From an uncultured Rhodospirillales bacterium (GTDB taxonomy: Bacteria > Pseudomonadota > Alphaproteobacteria > Acetobacterales > Acetobacteraceae), in assembly GCA_903928045.1 (NCBI GenBank), contig CAIYPH010000774.1, positions 1 to 10,021 of the forward strand: a DNA stretch of 10,021 nucleotides, read 5' to 3'. The position numbers were made by a program, and so were the translations under genes. The notes under the pieces are model-generated. The model was given only the letters and a program-made list of their open reading frames with translations, was not told where the DNA came from and did no database searches. Positions 1 through 6,916 of the stretch are shown here, piece by piece. Numbering within the stretch: position 1 is the first letter of the stretch; every line of letters starts with the position of its first letter.

Positions 1-223
1 CGATCGCCTCGGCCAACGCCGCGGCCAACCGCCGGGCCGATCGGCCGGCCGGGAGGTCGAAATGGTGCGCAATGCTGCCGGACGCCGCCAGCGGGTTGCC
101 CGCCGGGCAAAGCGCGGCCACCGAAAGCCCGGCGCGCGCCAGTTCGCGGGGCAGCCGCGCCGGGCCCCAGCGGCCGCTCTCGATGGCGACGATCAGGATG
201 TTCATATCGGGATGCGTGTTCAT
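1..223 (-). CDS. Probable ATP-grasp domain protein, N-terminal 74 residues only (cut by window edge)
   Basis: The reading frame starts at ATG 223-221 and stays open to base 1, so only the first 74 residues are visible. It begins with a short hydrophobic strand (MNILIVAI) followed by SGRWGPARLPRELARAG and a second strand ending VAALCPAGNP. This is a Rossmann-like N-terminus resembling those of ATP-grasp proteins found in polysaccharide operons, which join an acid to an amine or another nucleophile using ATP. The ATP-grasp fold itself would lie outside the window, so the family call is by resemblance of the N-terminus only. A second in-frame ATG at 205-203 has no Shine-Dalgarno sequence; the start at 223 has a weak GAGAG a few bases upstream. 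It lies 25 bases after the hydrolase stop and is probably the sixth gene of the minus-strand operon. A glycosyltransferase N-terminus is the main alternative. Confidence 0.5.
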   Translation of the reverse strand, partial: MNTHPDMNILIVAIESGRWGPARLPRELARAGLSVAALCPAGNPLAASGSIAHHFDLPAGRSARRLAAALAEAI

Positions 224-248
224 ATTGGACTCTCGGGGGTCATCGGGG

Positions 249-1175
249 TCAGGCGGTCGGCAGGGAGCGGAGGAAATCGAGCGCGCGGGGCCAGGAGGCG
301 GCGATGGCGGCGGCGTCACCCTCGATGCTGCCACCATCCTCGGCCGGTCCGGCGAAGGGCGGCGGGCCGGCGATGGTGTGACCGGCGTCGGGGTAGTTGA
401 GGTGGAGGCGGCGGTACGGGGATGCGAAAAGCTGGAGCCGGCGCATCGCCTGGGTACAGCTGAATACCGGCGTGGTGCCGGCGAGGCCGGTATCGGCCTG
501 GCCTGACACCAGCATCACCGGCCCGGCGATGGCTTCCACCGCGATACCGTGCAGATCCTCGAAGCTGGGATGCTGGGGATCCGCACGCATCCGCTCCGGC
601 AGCGGCACGCCATCCACCGGGGCACCCCGCCACGTGAAGGCGGCGGCGGCATTGGGGTCGATGAAATTGTTCGGTTTGTCCTGTTCGCGCCCGACATAGC
701 AGCGCGGCGCGTAGGCGATCACCGCGTTGACGTCCGGGGACAGCGAAGCCGCCAGCAGTGCGAGCTCGCCCCCGCGCGACCAGCCGCGCAGGGCCACCAG
801 GCCCTTGGCCGGCCGGGCGCGGGCACGCAACCAGGCAACCGCGGAGAGCACATATTCCACCGGGAGCAAGTGCAGCCGCGGCGGCCGGTTCTCGTAGTTG
901 TGCGTCGCCAGCGCCAGCGCGGGGAAACCCGCATCGGCCAGCGCCTTGGCCGGTGCCTCCCACAATCCGCCCATGGCGCCCGCGAGGCTGACCACCGCCG
1001 GCAGGCCGGTGGGCCGGGGCGGTATGAACAGGGTGCCGACCAGCCCGGCTGTGCGGACATCTTCGCGCAACACCGATGCGGCGCTGGCGGAGCGGGGAAC
1101 CGCCGCGCTGGCGAGGCCGGCGCAGAGCAGCCGTCGCCCCAAGAGGCCGCCGCGTGGCAATCCGGGGTCAGGCAT
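249..1175 (-). CDS. Alpha/beta hydrolase (BAAT C-terminal / dienelactone hydrolase-like) with probable export signal
   Basis: A protein of 308 residues with an alpha/beta-hydrolase fold. Residues about 58-100 (VVSLAGAMGGLWE, then FPALALATHNYENRPPRLHLLPVEY) match the N-terminal part of the BAAT C-terminal/acyl-CoA thioester hydrolase family. The nucleophile elbow is GWSRGG with Ser133. Asp228 in GQADTG and His266 in DAGHT complete a likely triad. Residues 13-33 look like a signal peptide with an RR pair (GRRLLCAGLASAAV) and a small-residue cleavage region, so export, perhaps by Tat, is plausible. The ATG at 1175 was chosen because GGAGGT lies 8 bases upstream and the start overlaps the flippase stop by 8 bases (ATGCCTGA). 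A GTG at 1205 would extend the frame by 10 residues but lacks this support. It is the fifth gene of the operon. The substrate is unknown; an ester group on the polysaccharide is one possibility, by context only. Confidence 0.85.
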   Translation of the reverse strand: MPDPGLPRGGLLGRRLLCAGLASAAVPRSASAASVLREDVRTAGLVGTLFIPPRPTGLPAVVSLAGAMGGLWEAPAKALADAGFPALALATHNYENRPPRLHLLPVEYVLSAVAWLRARARPAKGLVALRGWSRGGELALLAASLSPDVNAVIAYAPRCYVGREQDKPNNFIDPNAAAAFTWRGAPVDGVPLPERMRADPQHPSFEDLHGIAVEAIAGPVMLVSGQADTGLAGTTPVFSCTQAMRRLQLFASPYRRLHLNYPDAGHTIAGPPPFAGPAEDGGSIEGDAAAIAASWPRALDFLRSLPTA

Positions 1176-3624
1176 TGTTGGGTACCTCCAAGGCAACGGG
1201 AACACGCGGGCGCGCCAGCAGCGATTTGAGCCGTTGGCACCATGCCGCCGGCAGGCGGCTGCGCAGTCTGTTCTGCAAGTCCCGTGCCGCCGACCTCAGA
1301 TCATCCACCCGAAGCATCAGGGCGCCGCGCAGGCTGTTGGCGACCCTGAAGCTGCGCACCAGGTGATCTTCGGTCGCCCAATCCTGCTTGTAGGCCTCGT
1401 CGCCGATACGGAAATCGTAGTCCAGGCCGTTGCGGGCGCACCATTCCAGGCAATCCGCGAGAATGACCTGCCCCGGCGACAGCGCGGCAAACGCAGGATC
1501 GTAGGTGGTGATGAACCCCTCGAAGCGGGAGCCGTCCACGCAACCGATCTTGACCGCGATCGGGAGGCCGTCGAGCCGAAGCACCAGCAGGCGAAGGCCG
1601 GTCGTCTCGCCCGCGCGGGCGGCCATGGCGAGAAGGAAGTTCCGGTATTCCGAAGTGCAGATGAAGTCGTTGGCCAGATGGTTATGCGCCATCCACTCCC
1701 GTTTGCGGGCGAGCGCCCAATCCGCCAGACGGGCGAACTCGGTGGGATCCTCGATCCATTCAAGGCGCACCACGCCGCTTTCGGCCAGCCGGCGACGGCG
1801 GCGCGTCAGACCACGGCGCAGATTGCCGCTGCGGCTTTGCCAATAGGCCTCCCATCCGCCGGCGCCGAAGACCGCGCGTGGCGCCGGCAGAGCATCGGCC
1901 ACCCGCATCGTCATCGTCGCCGCGACTGTGTCGTGGTCGGCGGCGCCCTGGAAGGCGAACGGCAGGTTCAGCACGTCGGCACCACTGGCCCGGCGCAGGA
2001 ACGACCAGGCGATGGCGACGCGATTGCCAGCGTCGGCCCCGGCTTCGACCAGCACCGGGGCATATTCGCTGCTCTCGGCGCCGAGCGCGCGCGCGACCGT
2101 GAAGCCGGAGCGGTCATGGCAGGTCATCGGCCAGATCAGCACCACTCGGCCGGCCTCACGCATCACGGCGACGCACAAGCGGCGGCCGCGCGGCTTGCCG
2201 GTCGTCCGCCATCCCGCGAGGCACCACGCGAAACCCTGCGAAACGTGCGGATGCGCGGCGCGGCTCCACAGGTCGTCCCACTCTTCGCGGAGAGCCAGTA
2301 ACCCCTCTTCGTCGGCGATCAGCGTGAGCGCCGCGCGATCCGGGACGGTGGGCGCGTGCTCGCGATGGCCGAACGGCCGAACGCCGTTCACGAACGGGCG
2401 CGGCGCGGTAAGCAGATAGGCCGTCATCCCGGCGGCCTGGACACACAGAATGGCCGCGGCCACCCCAATGATGCCGAACCTGGTGCCGACCGCGATGGCA
2501 AGCACCAGCACCACGGTTTGCGCGGCCTGCCAGCGCAGCTCGACCTCCGGTCGGCCGACCGCCTTCAACAGCTGCGACGTCACCATCGCGAAGGGGCGCG
2601 GGAGGGCCGACAGGCAGATCAGCATGAGCACCGGCACGGCAGGCTCCCAACGCGCACCGAACACGATCGGCACGTAGATCGGCGCCAGCAGGGCCTGCAC
2701 CAATATGATCGGTACGACCAGCGCGCCGAGCGTGCGCATCGTCGCCCAATAGCGGGTGGTCAGCGCCGCGCGGTCGGTGCGCACCTCGCAGAGATGCGGG
2801 TAGACCGCGACGCCCATGGCGGTGACCAGGCCGAGCGTGATGCCAAGCCCCGCGTTGAAGGCGAAGTAGTAGACGCCGAGCGCCTCGGTGCCGAGCACGG
2901 CGCCGACGATGACGTTGTCGATATTGGCCTGCAGGGTGGCGAGGAGTTCCACCCCGAGGACGCTGCGGCTGAAACGGGCGATGTCGCGCCAGCCGTCGAG
3001 GCTCCAGCCCGGCGCGGGGCGCCAGGCATGGCCGGTGCGCACGCCGATCATCCAGATCGGCGCCACGAGCAGCTTCGGCAGGATGATCGCCCACATGCCC
3101 ATGCCGAGCAGCGCCAGGATGGCGGTGAGGATGTTGTCGGTGACCACCTGGATCGCCCCGGTCGCGGCGATGCGGCCCATCCGCCCGTCCCGCTGCTGGA
3201 ACGCCGCCTGGATGTTGCACAGCGGGGTGACCAGGTAGATCAGCCCCATCAGCGCCACCGGCATGGCGAGTTCGGGATGGCCATAGTACCAGGCCACCGG
3301 CACGGCGACGGCGGCCTGCACCACAACCAGGGTTCCGCAGATGATCCACGTCAATGTATGCGCGGTGCGCGCCACCCGCTCGACATCTCGCGCGTCCGCC
3401 TGCACCACCTTGGCCGAGATGCCATTGCGGGTGAACAACGCCACCAGTTCGTAGACGGTCAGCACCACCGCGGCGAGGCCGTAGTCAACGGGGGACAACA
3501 CCCGCGCGAGGAGCACGGTGGCGGCGAGGCGGGACAGCCGCATGACGAGCTGGGCGCCGCCGAGCGAGCCGAGATTGCGGACGAAGCGGCCGGAGAGCCG
3601 TTCGCGAATGATGGACATCGGCAT
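1168..3624 (-). CDS. Wzx-type polysaccharide flippase fused to a C-terminal GNAT (CelD/BcsL-like) acyltransferase
   Basis: A continuous frame of 818 residues with two parts. Residues about 1-410 are a hydrophobic Wzx/WzxC-like polysaccharide transporter with about 12 membrane segments; it opens with RFVRNLGSLGGAQLVMRLSR and contains RVLSPVDYGL. It should flip lipid-linked repeat units across the inner membrane. Residues about 430-770 are soluble and match CelD/BcsL/FemAB-like GNAT proteins: LALREEWDDLWSRA near 443-456, a basic NLRRGLTRRRRRL at 601-613, and LSPGQVILADCLEWCARNGL followed by DFRIGDEAYKQDWATED at 715-753. With 12 helices the GNAT part would face the cytoplasm. No in-frame ATG or GTG near residues 415-435 would start a separate GNAT gene, so this is a true fusion unless the assembly hides a frameshift. 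It starts 3 bases after the upstream stop; a second ATG at 3618 is possible. The acyl donor and acceptor are unknown. Confidence 0.9.
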   Translation of the reverse strand: MPMSIIRERLSGRFVRNLGSLGGAQLVMRLSRLAATVLLARVLSPVDYGLAAVVLTVYELVALFTRNGISAKVVQADARDVERVARTAHTLTWIICGTLVVVQAAVAVPVAWYYGHPELAMPVALMGLIYLVTPLCNIQAAFQQRDGRMGRIAATGAIQVVTDNILTAILALLGMGMWAIILPKLLVAPIWMIGVRTGHAWRPAPGWSLDGWRDIARFSRSVLGVELLATLQANIDNVIVGAVLGTEALGVYYFAFNAGLGITLGLVTAMGVAVYPHLCEVRTDRAALTTRYWATMRTLGALVVPIILVQALLAPIYVPIVFGARWEPAVPVLMLICLSALPRPFAMVTSQLLKAVGRPEVELRWQAAQTVVLVLAIAVGTRFGIIGVAAAILCVQAAGMTAYLLTAPRPFVNGVRPFGHREHAPTVPDRAALTLIADEEGLLALREEWDDLWSRAAHPHVSQGFAWCLAGWRTTGKPRGRRLCVAVMREAGRVVLIWPMTCHDRSGFTVARALGAESSEYAPVLVEAGADAGNRVAIAWSFLRRASGADVLNLPFAFQGAADHDTVAATMTMRVADALPAPRAVFGAGGWEAYWQSRSGNLRRGLTRRRRRLAESGVVRLEWIEDPTEFARLADWALARKREWMAHNHLANDFICTSEYRNFLLAMAARAGETTGLRLLVLRLDGLPIAVKIGCVDGSRFEGFITTYDPAFAALSPGQVILADCLEWCARNGLDYDFRIGDEAYKQDWATEDHLVRSFRVANSLRGALMLRVDDLRSAARDLQNRLRSRLPAAWCQRLKSLLARPRVPVALEVPNNA

Positions 3625-3627
3625 CGC

Positions 3628-4653
3628 TCAGGCCGCCTTCGCCGCGCAGGAGAGACCGAGTCCACGGAACAGCTCGTCCCACTGCGCCACCGTGGTGTCG
3701 AGCGCCCCCCGCACCGAACGGCGGCAGGCGGCGCCCATCGCCACCAGGTCGCGCGACGCCAGGTCGCGCACCGCGCCGGCGAGAGCGGCCGGGTCGTCGG
3801 CGGCAAACAGGGCGCCGCACTCCGGCGATACCTGCTCGCGCAAACCATCGGTGCCGGCGGCCAGCACCGGCCGGCCGGCGGCGCGGGATTCGGCGGCGAC
3901 CAACCCATAGGCTTCCCACCGGGATGGGATCACGACGGCGTCGATCTCGGCGAGAAACCCGGCCGGGCCATCGATCGGGCCGCCGATCTGGACATGCGGC
4001 AGGCCCTGGGCGAGCGCTTCGAGCGCCGCCTGATCGGGCCCGTAGCCGGCGAGGCGGAGGGTTGCTACCTCGGGCGGGATCTGGCGCATCGCGGTGATGA
4101 GGGTGTCGAAGCCCTTCTGCGGCGCATAGCGGCCATAGGCGCCGAGGCGGAGTGGGCCATTGCGGCCTGATGCGAGGGCGGGAAGCTCCGCGAGAACGCT
4201 GGTGTCGCAGGCCTGCGGGATCTCGACCAACCTGCCCCAGCGCGCGAGCTTGGCGGCGCGGATCCAACTGCCTTGGGCATGCGATACCGCGACCACCCGA
4301 TCCGCGGCGGCGTAGGCCAGGCGCAGCATGGCGCGGAACCGGCCGCGGGATGGAACGCGCAACCGCTCATAGGCCTCGGTGTAGCTATGCTCGACCAGCA
4401 CGATTCGCGCCCCGCCGGCACGCCGGCGCAGCGCCGCGAGGAAGGGCAGCTTCGACCAGGAGAGGGTGAAATGCACCACCACCACATCCGCCTGCAAAGT
4501 GGACGGCAGGCGCCACCGCGCATCGACGTGGCGGATCTCGTGCTCACATCCGGCCGACAGCCGGGGAAGCTGGTCAACCAGCACGCGCATCACACCGCCG
4601 AGGCCCGCATCGTCGATCAGATGCAGGACCTGCTTCACTTTCGACGTGCTCAT
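3628..4653 (-). CDS. GT4-family (GT-B) glycosyltransferase
   Basis: A protein of 341 residues with the GT-B two-domain layout of family GT4. The N-terminal acceptor domain begins KQVLHLIDDAGLGGVMRVLVD, with the glycine-rich loop at residues 17-20. The donor domain has YGRYAPQKGFDTL at 173-185 (the conserved KG loop, Lys180) and GGPI at 224-227. It also has SRWEAYGLVAAES at 244-256, where Glu247 and Glu255 form the E-x7-E retaining motif. It would transfer a sugar from an NDP-sugar to the growing lipid-linked oligosaccharide on the cytoplasmic side of the membrane. The open frame runs upstream to 5064, but that part overlaps the previous gene. The ATG at 4653 makes a 4-base ATGA overlap with the preceding stop and gives a normal GT4 N-terminus, so it is the likely start. 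Expression is probably by translational coupling, since the Shine-Dalgarno is weak. Sugar specificity cannot be read from the sequence. Confidence 0.88.
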   Translation of the reverse strand: MSTSKVKQVLHLIDDAGLGGVMRVLVDQLPRLSAGCEHEIRHVDARWRLPSTLQADVVVVHFTLSWSKLPFLAALRRRAGGARIVLVEHSYTEAYERLRVPSRGRFRAMLRLAYAAADRVVAVSHAQGSWIRAAKLARWGRLVEIPQACDTSVLAELPALASGRNGPLRLGAYGRYAPQKGFDTLITAMRQIPPEVATLRLAGYGPDQAALEALAQGLPHVQIGGPIDGPAGFLAEIDAVVIPSRWEAYGLVAAESRAAGRPVLAAGTDGLREQVSPECGALFAADDPAALAGAVRDLASRDLVAMGAACRRSVRGALDTTVAQWDELFRGLGLSCAAKAA

Positions 4654-5645
4654 GGTGCCACCGGGGCGCCAAGCGCGCGCGCGATGGTGTTGAAGAACTG
4701 CTCGGGAAGCAGACGGAGCACCGCGCAGGCGCCGATGGTCTGCGTGGTCTTGCGCGGTTCGCGCCACAACAGGCGGGGCCATGTGCGCAGCGCCTCCATC
4801 GCGAGATGCAGGGCGAGGCCACGCTCGCGCATATGAAAGCTGCGGCGGGCGAGATAGCGGAGCTCGCGCGCCCGCGCCTCGCCGCCATGCAGGGCGATGA
4901 ACTCCGGCGCATAGGCCGCGACCTTGTCGTAGACCACCTCCCAGGAGGCGAGCTGGCGAATGACGTCGGCCGAAAGTCCGGCGGCGCTGATGCGGTAATA
5001 GGTGAGATCGCCTTGGATCCCCTCGAAACCCCAATTCGTCTGCAGGGCGATGCGGGTCCAGCATTCGACATCCTCGGAGCGGCGCAGGGTTTCATCGAAA
5101 TAGCGCACGCGGCCCTCGCTATCGGCCGGCAGCGCGGCGTCCTCCAGGGCGGCGCGACGGAACACCGGCGCCGAACCGTTGAGGATGGTCTGGCCGCAGA
5201 ACACATTGCGCGCGCTGGCCAGCCCGAGCAGCGGGCGCTGGCGGACCGGGAGAAGCTGGCCGTCATCGTCGATCAGGATCGAGCCGGCATAGACGGCGCC
5301 AACCGCGGGATTGGCGCGGAGATGGGCGACATGGCGCGCGAGTTTCTCGGGCGCCCACGCGTCGTCGGAATCGAGCAGGGCGACGAACTCGCCCCGGGCG
5401 AAGGCGATGCCGGGGTTGCGCGCGCCGGCCAGGCCGCGGTTGGCCTGATGGATGATGCGGATGCGGCGGTCGGCGATCGCCTCGCACAGCGCGATGCTGC
5501 CGTCCGGGCTGCCGTCATCGACAATGATGAGCTCGAAATCGGTGAAGGTTTGGTCGAGCACCGAGCGCACCGCCTGCACCACGAAGCGCTCGACGTTGTA
5601 GACCGGCATGACGACGCTCACCGTGGGGGACGTGGGATGGGTCAT
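4650..5645 (-). CDS. GT2-family glycosyltransferase
   Basis: A protein of 331 residues with a GT-A fold of family GT2. The nucleotide-sugar binding parts are VSVVMPVYNVERFV near residue 9, ELIIVDDGSPDGS at 38-50 and the metal-binding DSDD at 92-95 in FVALLDSDDAWAPEKL. SEDVECWTRIALQ further on fits the acceptor/catalytic ED motif. The C-terminal 120 residues are helical and similar to those of the neighbouring GT2 gene. The ATG at 5645 was chosen over a TTG at 5681 because AGGA lies about 9 bases upstream and the protein then begins directly before the GT2 fold; this leaves 25 bases after the upstream stop. The end overlaps the GT4 start by four bases. It is expected to add one sugar to the undecaprenyl-linked repeat unit. 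Donor and linkage are unknown. Confidence 0.9.
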   Translation of the reverse strand: MTHPTSPTVSVVMPVYNVERFVVQAVRSVLDQTFTDFELIIVDDGSPDGSIALCEAIADRRIRIIHQANRGLAGARNPGIAFARGEFVALLDSDDAWAPEKLARHVAHLRANPAVGAVYAGSILIDDDGQLLPVRQRPLLGLASARNVFCGQTILNGSAPVFRRAALEDAALPADSEGRVRYFDETLRRSEDVECWTRIALQTNWGFEGIQGDLTYYRISAAGLSADVIRQLASWEVVYDKVAAYAPEFIALHGGEARARELRYLARRSFHMRERGLALHLAMEALRTWPRLLWREPRKTTQTIGACAVLRLLPEQFFNTIARALGAPVAP

Positions 5646-5670
5646 GGCTGGGGTTCCTGTTGGTATGAGA

Positions 5671-6642
5671 TCAGCGGGCAAGCGCGGCGCGGATGGTCGC
5701 GGCCGGGAGCAGGCAGGCGGCCACGGTTCCGGCCATCGTCATCACCGTGCGGTGGGCGTCGTTGGCGAAGAGGGCCGCGGGGCTCAGACGCAGGGCCGCG
5801 GCGAGGTGATGCACCGCGCGGCCGGCGGGCTGACCGGTGCGCAGCGCGCGGCGGGCGAGATACCGCTCGTGCAACGCCCCCGCGGCGCCCTCCGCCCGGG
5901 CCACCTGGACCGGCGCATGGATGCGGACCCGGTCCACCATCGCCCGCCAACCCGCCCGCATCGCGTCGAGGTCGGCAGAAAGACCACCGGCGGACGTGCG
6001 GTAATCGACCAGCACGGCATCGAGCCCGCGCACCTGCCACTCCGAGGCGGCCAGCAGGCGCGCGACCCATTCCTGGTCCTCGGCATGGAACAACGCGGTG
6101 TCAAAGCCGCCGACCGCGTCGAACGTCGCGCGGCGGGCGGTGAGGTTGGAGGTGGTGCAGATCGCATTCTCACCGAGGGCCTGCGCCAGGCGGAGGCGCG
6201 CGACATGGGCCGAACTCCGGCCGGGATGGCGCAGTTCAGCATCGTAGAAGCGGATGCGGCCAAAGGAGACGCCGAGTTCCGGCGCGGCGGCGAAGGCCTT
6301 GGCATGCGCCGCAAGGTGGCCGGCCGCCCAGCGATCATCCGCATCGAGGAAGGCAATCAAGACACCGGTGCCGGCCGCGATCCCGTGGTTGCGCGCCGCG
6401 GCGGGCCCGGCATTGGCCTGCCGGATGATCCGCACCCGGGGATCACCGCCGGCCACCTCGGCGGCGACGGCCGCCACGTCATCCGGTGAGCCGTCATCCA
6501 CGATGATCAGTTCAAACGACGGTTCGGTTTGCGCAAATACGCTGGCGATCGCCTCGGCGATGGTGGCGCGGGCCCGATAGGCCGGCATCACGATCGTGAA
6601 TAGCGGCGCTTCAGGGTAGGTGGCGTCGATAGACTGGGCCAT
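5671..6642 (-). CDS. GT2-family glycosyltransferase, first gene of the minus-strand operon
   Basis: A protein of 323 residues in family GT2. FTIVMPAYRARATIAEAI at 15-32 starts the fold, ELIIVDDGSPDD at 44-55 binds the nucleotide, and FLDADDRW at 98-105 carries the DxD metal site. HAEDQEW at 187-193 is the ED/QxxRW-like acceptor region. The ATG at 6642 has GAGG 8 bases upstream, a good ribosome site. The C-terminal half resembles that of the next gene: both have a (D/T)YRxSAxGLSAD stretch and an RYLARR stretch, so the two are likely tandem paralogues. It faces the divergent control region at 6643-6950 and a candidate sigma-54-type promoter lies just upstream. Like the others it should act at the cytoplasmic membrane face on a lipid-linked acceptor; its sugar is unknown. 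Confidence 0.9.
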   Translation of the reverse strand: MAQSIDATYPEAPLFTIVMPAYRARATIAEAIASVFAQTEPSFELIIVDDGSPDDVAAVAAEVAGGDPRVRIIRQANAGPAAARNHGIAAGTGVLIAFLDADDRWAAGHLAAHAKAFAAAPELGVSFGRIRFYDAELRHPGRSSAHVARLRLAQALGENAICTTSNLTARRATFDAVGGFDTALFHAEDQEWVARLLAASEWQVRGLDAVLVDYRTSAGGLSADLDAMRAGWRAMVDRVRIHAPVQVARAEGAAGALHERYLARRALRTGQPAGRAVHHLAAALRLSPAALFANDAHRTVMTMAGTVAACLLPAATIRAALAR

Positions 6643-6676
6643 TCGCGGTTCCTCGCATCGGGGTCACCCCGTTCCT

Positions 6677-6692
6677 TACAAACCGCGCGCCA
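6677..6692 (-). promoter_or_regulatory. Candidate sigma-54 (-24/-12) promoter for the minus-strand operon
   Basis: Read on the minus strand the 16 bases are TGGCGCGCGGTTTGTA. Against the consensus TGGCACGNNNNTTGCW the GG at -24 is intact, the spacing is right and the -12 box has TTG-T-A. The mismatches are A to G inside the -24 box and C to T at -12. The predicted transcript start near 6666 gives a leader of about 24 nt that contains the Shine-Dalgarno of the GT2 gene. The C to T change at -12 weakens the call. The -24 part overlaps a 5-base inverted repeat (6689-6702). Confidence 0.4.
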
Positions 6693-6724
6693 GTTGCCTG
6701 GCATTTTCGATAATTTGGCGATTT

Positions 6725-6747
6725 CAGCGGGTTACGGGGAACCGCTG
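6725..6747. repeat. Imperfect inverted repeat (CAGCGG...CCGCTG)
   Basis: CAGCGG at 6725-6730 pairs with CCGCTG at 6742-6747, and TT 6732-6733 with AA 6740-6741, leaving one bulged G (6731) and a loop of six bases. It could be a protein-binding dyad or a chance hairpin; it lies between the left promoter candidate and the direct repeats. Confidence 0.35.
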
Positions 6748-6779
6748 GCACATGGCATGGCTACCGGGGCGGAATTTGT

Positions 6780-6797
6780 CTCCCATTTTGCCACGCC
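6780..6797. repeat. Direct repeat copy 1, candidate activator site
   Basis: CTCCCATTTTGCCACGCC, differing from copy 2 (6821-6838) at one of 18 positions; the copies start 41 bases apart, about four helical turns. On the minus strand 6793-6781 reads TGGCAAAATGGGA, which matches the published Vibrio LuxO site TTGCAWWWTGCAA at 10 of 13 positions. A LuxO-like regulator is encoded in this window, so this may be an upstream activator site; that is inference. Confidence 0.45.
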
Positions 6798-6806
6798 TGG
6801 TCATTG

Positions 6807-6826
6807 TGGGAGGGCCAACCCTCCCA
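6807..6826. repeat. Perfect 8-bp inverted repeat with 4-base loop, followed by TTTT
   Basis: TGGGAGGG at 6807-6814 pairs with CCCTCCCA at 6819-6826 around CCAA, and TTTT follows at 6827-6830. The shape is like a short rho-independent terminator reading right, but no gene ends here on the plus strand. The right arm is the beginning of direct repeat copy 2, so a protein-binding dyad is more likely. A leader attenuator for an upstream plus-strand start cannot be excluded. Confidence 0.5.
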
Positions 6827-6838
6827 TTTTGCAACGCC
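6821..6838. repeat. Direct repeat copy 2, candidate activator site
   Basis: CTCCCATTTTGCAACGCC, 17 of 18 identical to copy 1. On the minus strand 6834-6822 reads TTGCAAAATGGGA, matching TTGCAWWWTGCAA at 11 of 13 positions, with the first ten all agreeing. It lies about 93-105 bases upstream of the predicted right-hand transcript start and about 156-168 upstream of the left-hand one, within the usual range for sigma-54 activators. Confidence 0.45.
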
Positions 6839-6900
6839 AAGCGGTTAAGCCGATTGGGCCGGCTCAGCAGAATTCACGTCTTGTTAAGGACTTAGCGCCG

Positions 6901-6916
6901 CGGCACGCCATGTGCG
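6901..6916 (+). promoter_or_regulatory. Candidate sigma-54 (-24/-12) promoter for the plus-strand genes
   Basis: CGGCACGCCATGTGCG matches TGGCACGNNNNTTGCW with the GG (6902-6903) and GC (6914-6915) dinucleotides exactly ten bases apart and GGCACG complete. Mismatches are the first T, the first T of the -12 box and the final W. The predicted start near 6927 leaves a leader of about 24 nt including the GGAGG ribosome site. In DNA this GC-rich, GG-N10-GC alone is common, so the extended match and the position carry the call. Confidence 0.45.

Noticed and set aside
1110..1140. Lipoprotein signal at Cys18 of the hydrolase
   Set aside because: The residues before the Cys (RRLLC) do not fit a lipobox, and the hydrophobic stretch follows the Cys instead of preceding it.
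898..2301. Plus-strand open frame of 467 codons opposite the hydrolase and GNAT regions
   Set aside because: Antisense to well-supported coding sequence and without family features.
2356..4170. Plus-strand open frame of 604 codons opposite the flippase and GT4 genes
   Set aside because: Low-complexity Arg/Gly/His/Asp-rich translation, no ribosome site, no motif; a shadow of the minus-strand genes.
4654..5064. N-terminal extension of the GT4 gene to 5064
   Set aside because: It overlaps the GT2 gene completely and reads as Arg/Pro/Ala-rich nonsense; the ATGA-coupled start at 4653 gives a normal GT4 N-terminus.
4806..6143. Plus-strand open frame of 445 codons opposite the two GT2 genes
   Set aside because: Ends in an Arg/Pro-rich run typical of antisense reading of GC-rich codons; no domain visible.
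6746..6761. TGGCACATGGCATGGC as a plus-strand sigma-54 promoter
   Set aside because: The -24 box is perfect, but the GC of the -12 box is one base out of place, and it would leave a leader of about 180 nt with the repeats downstream of the start.
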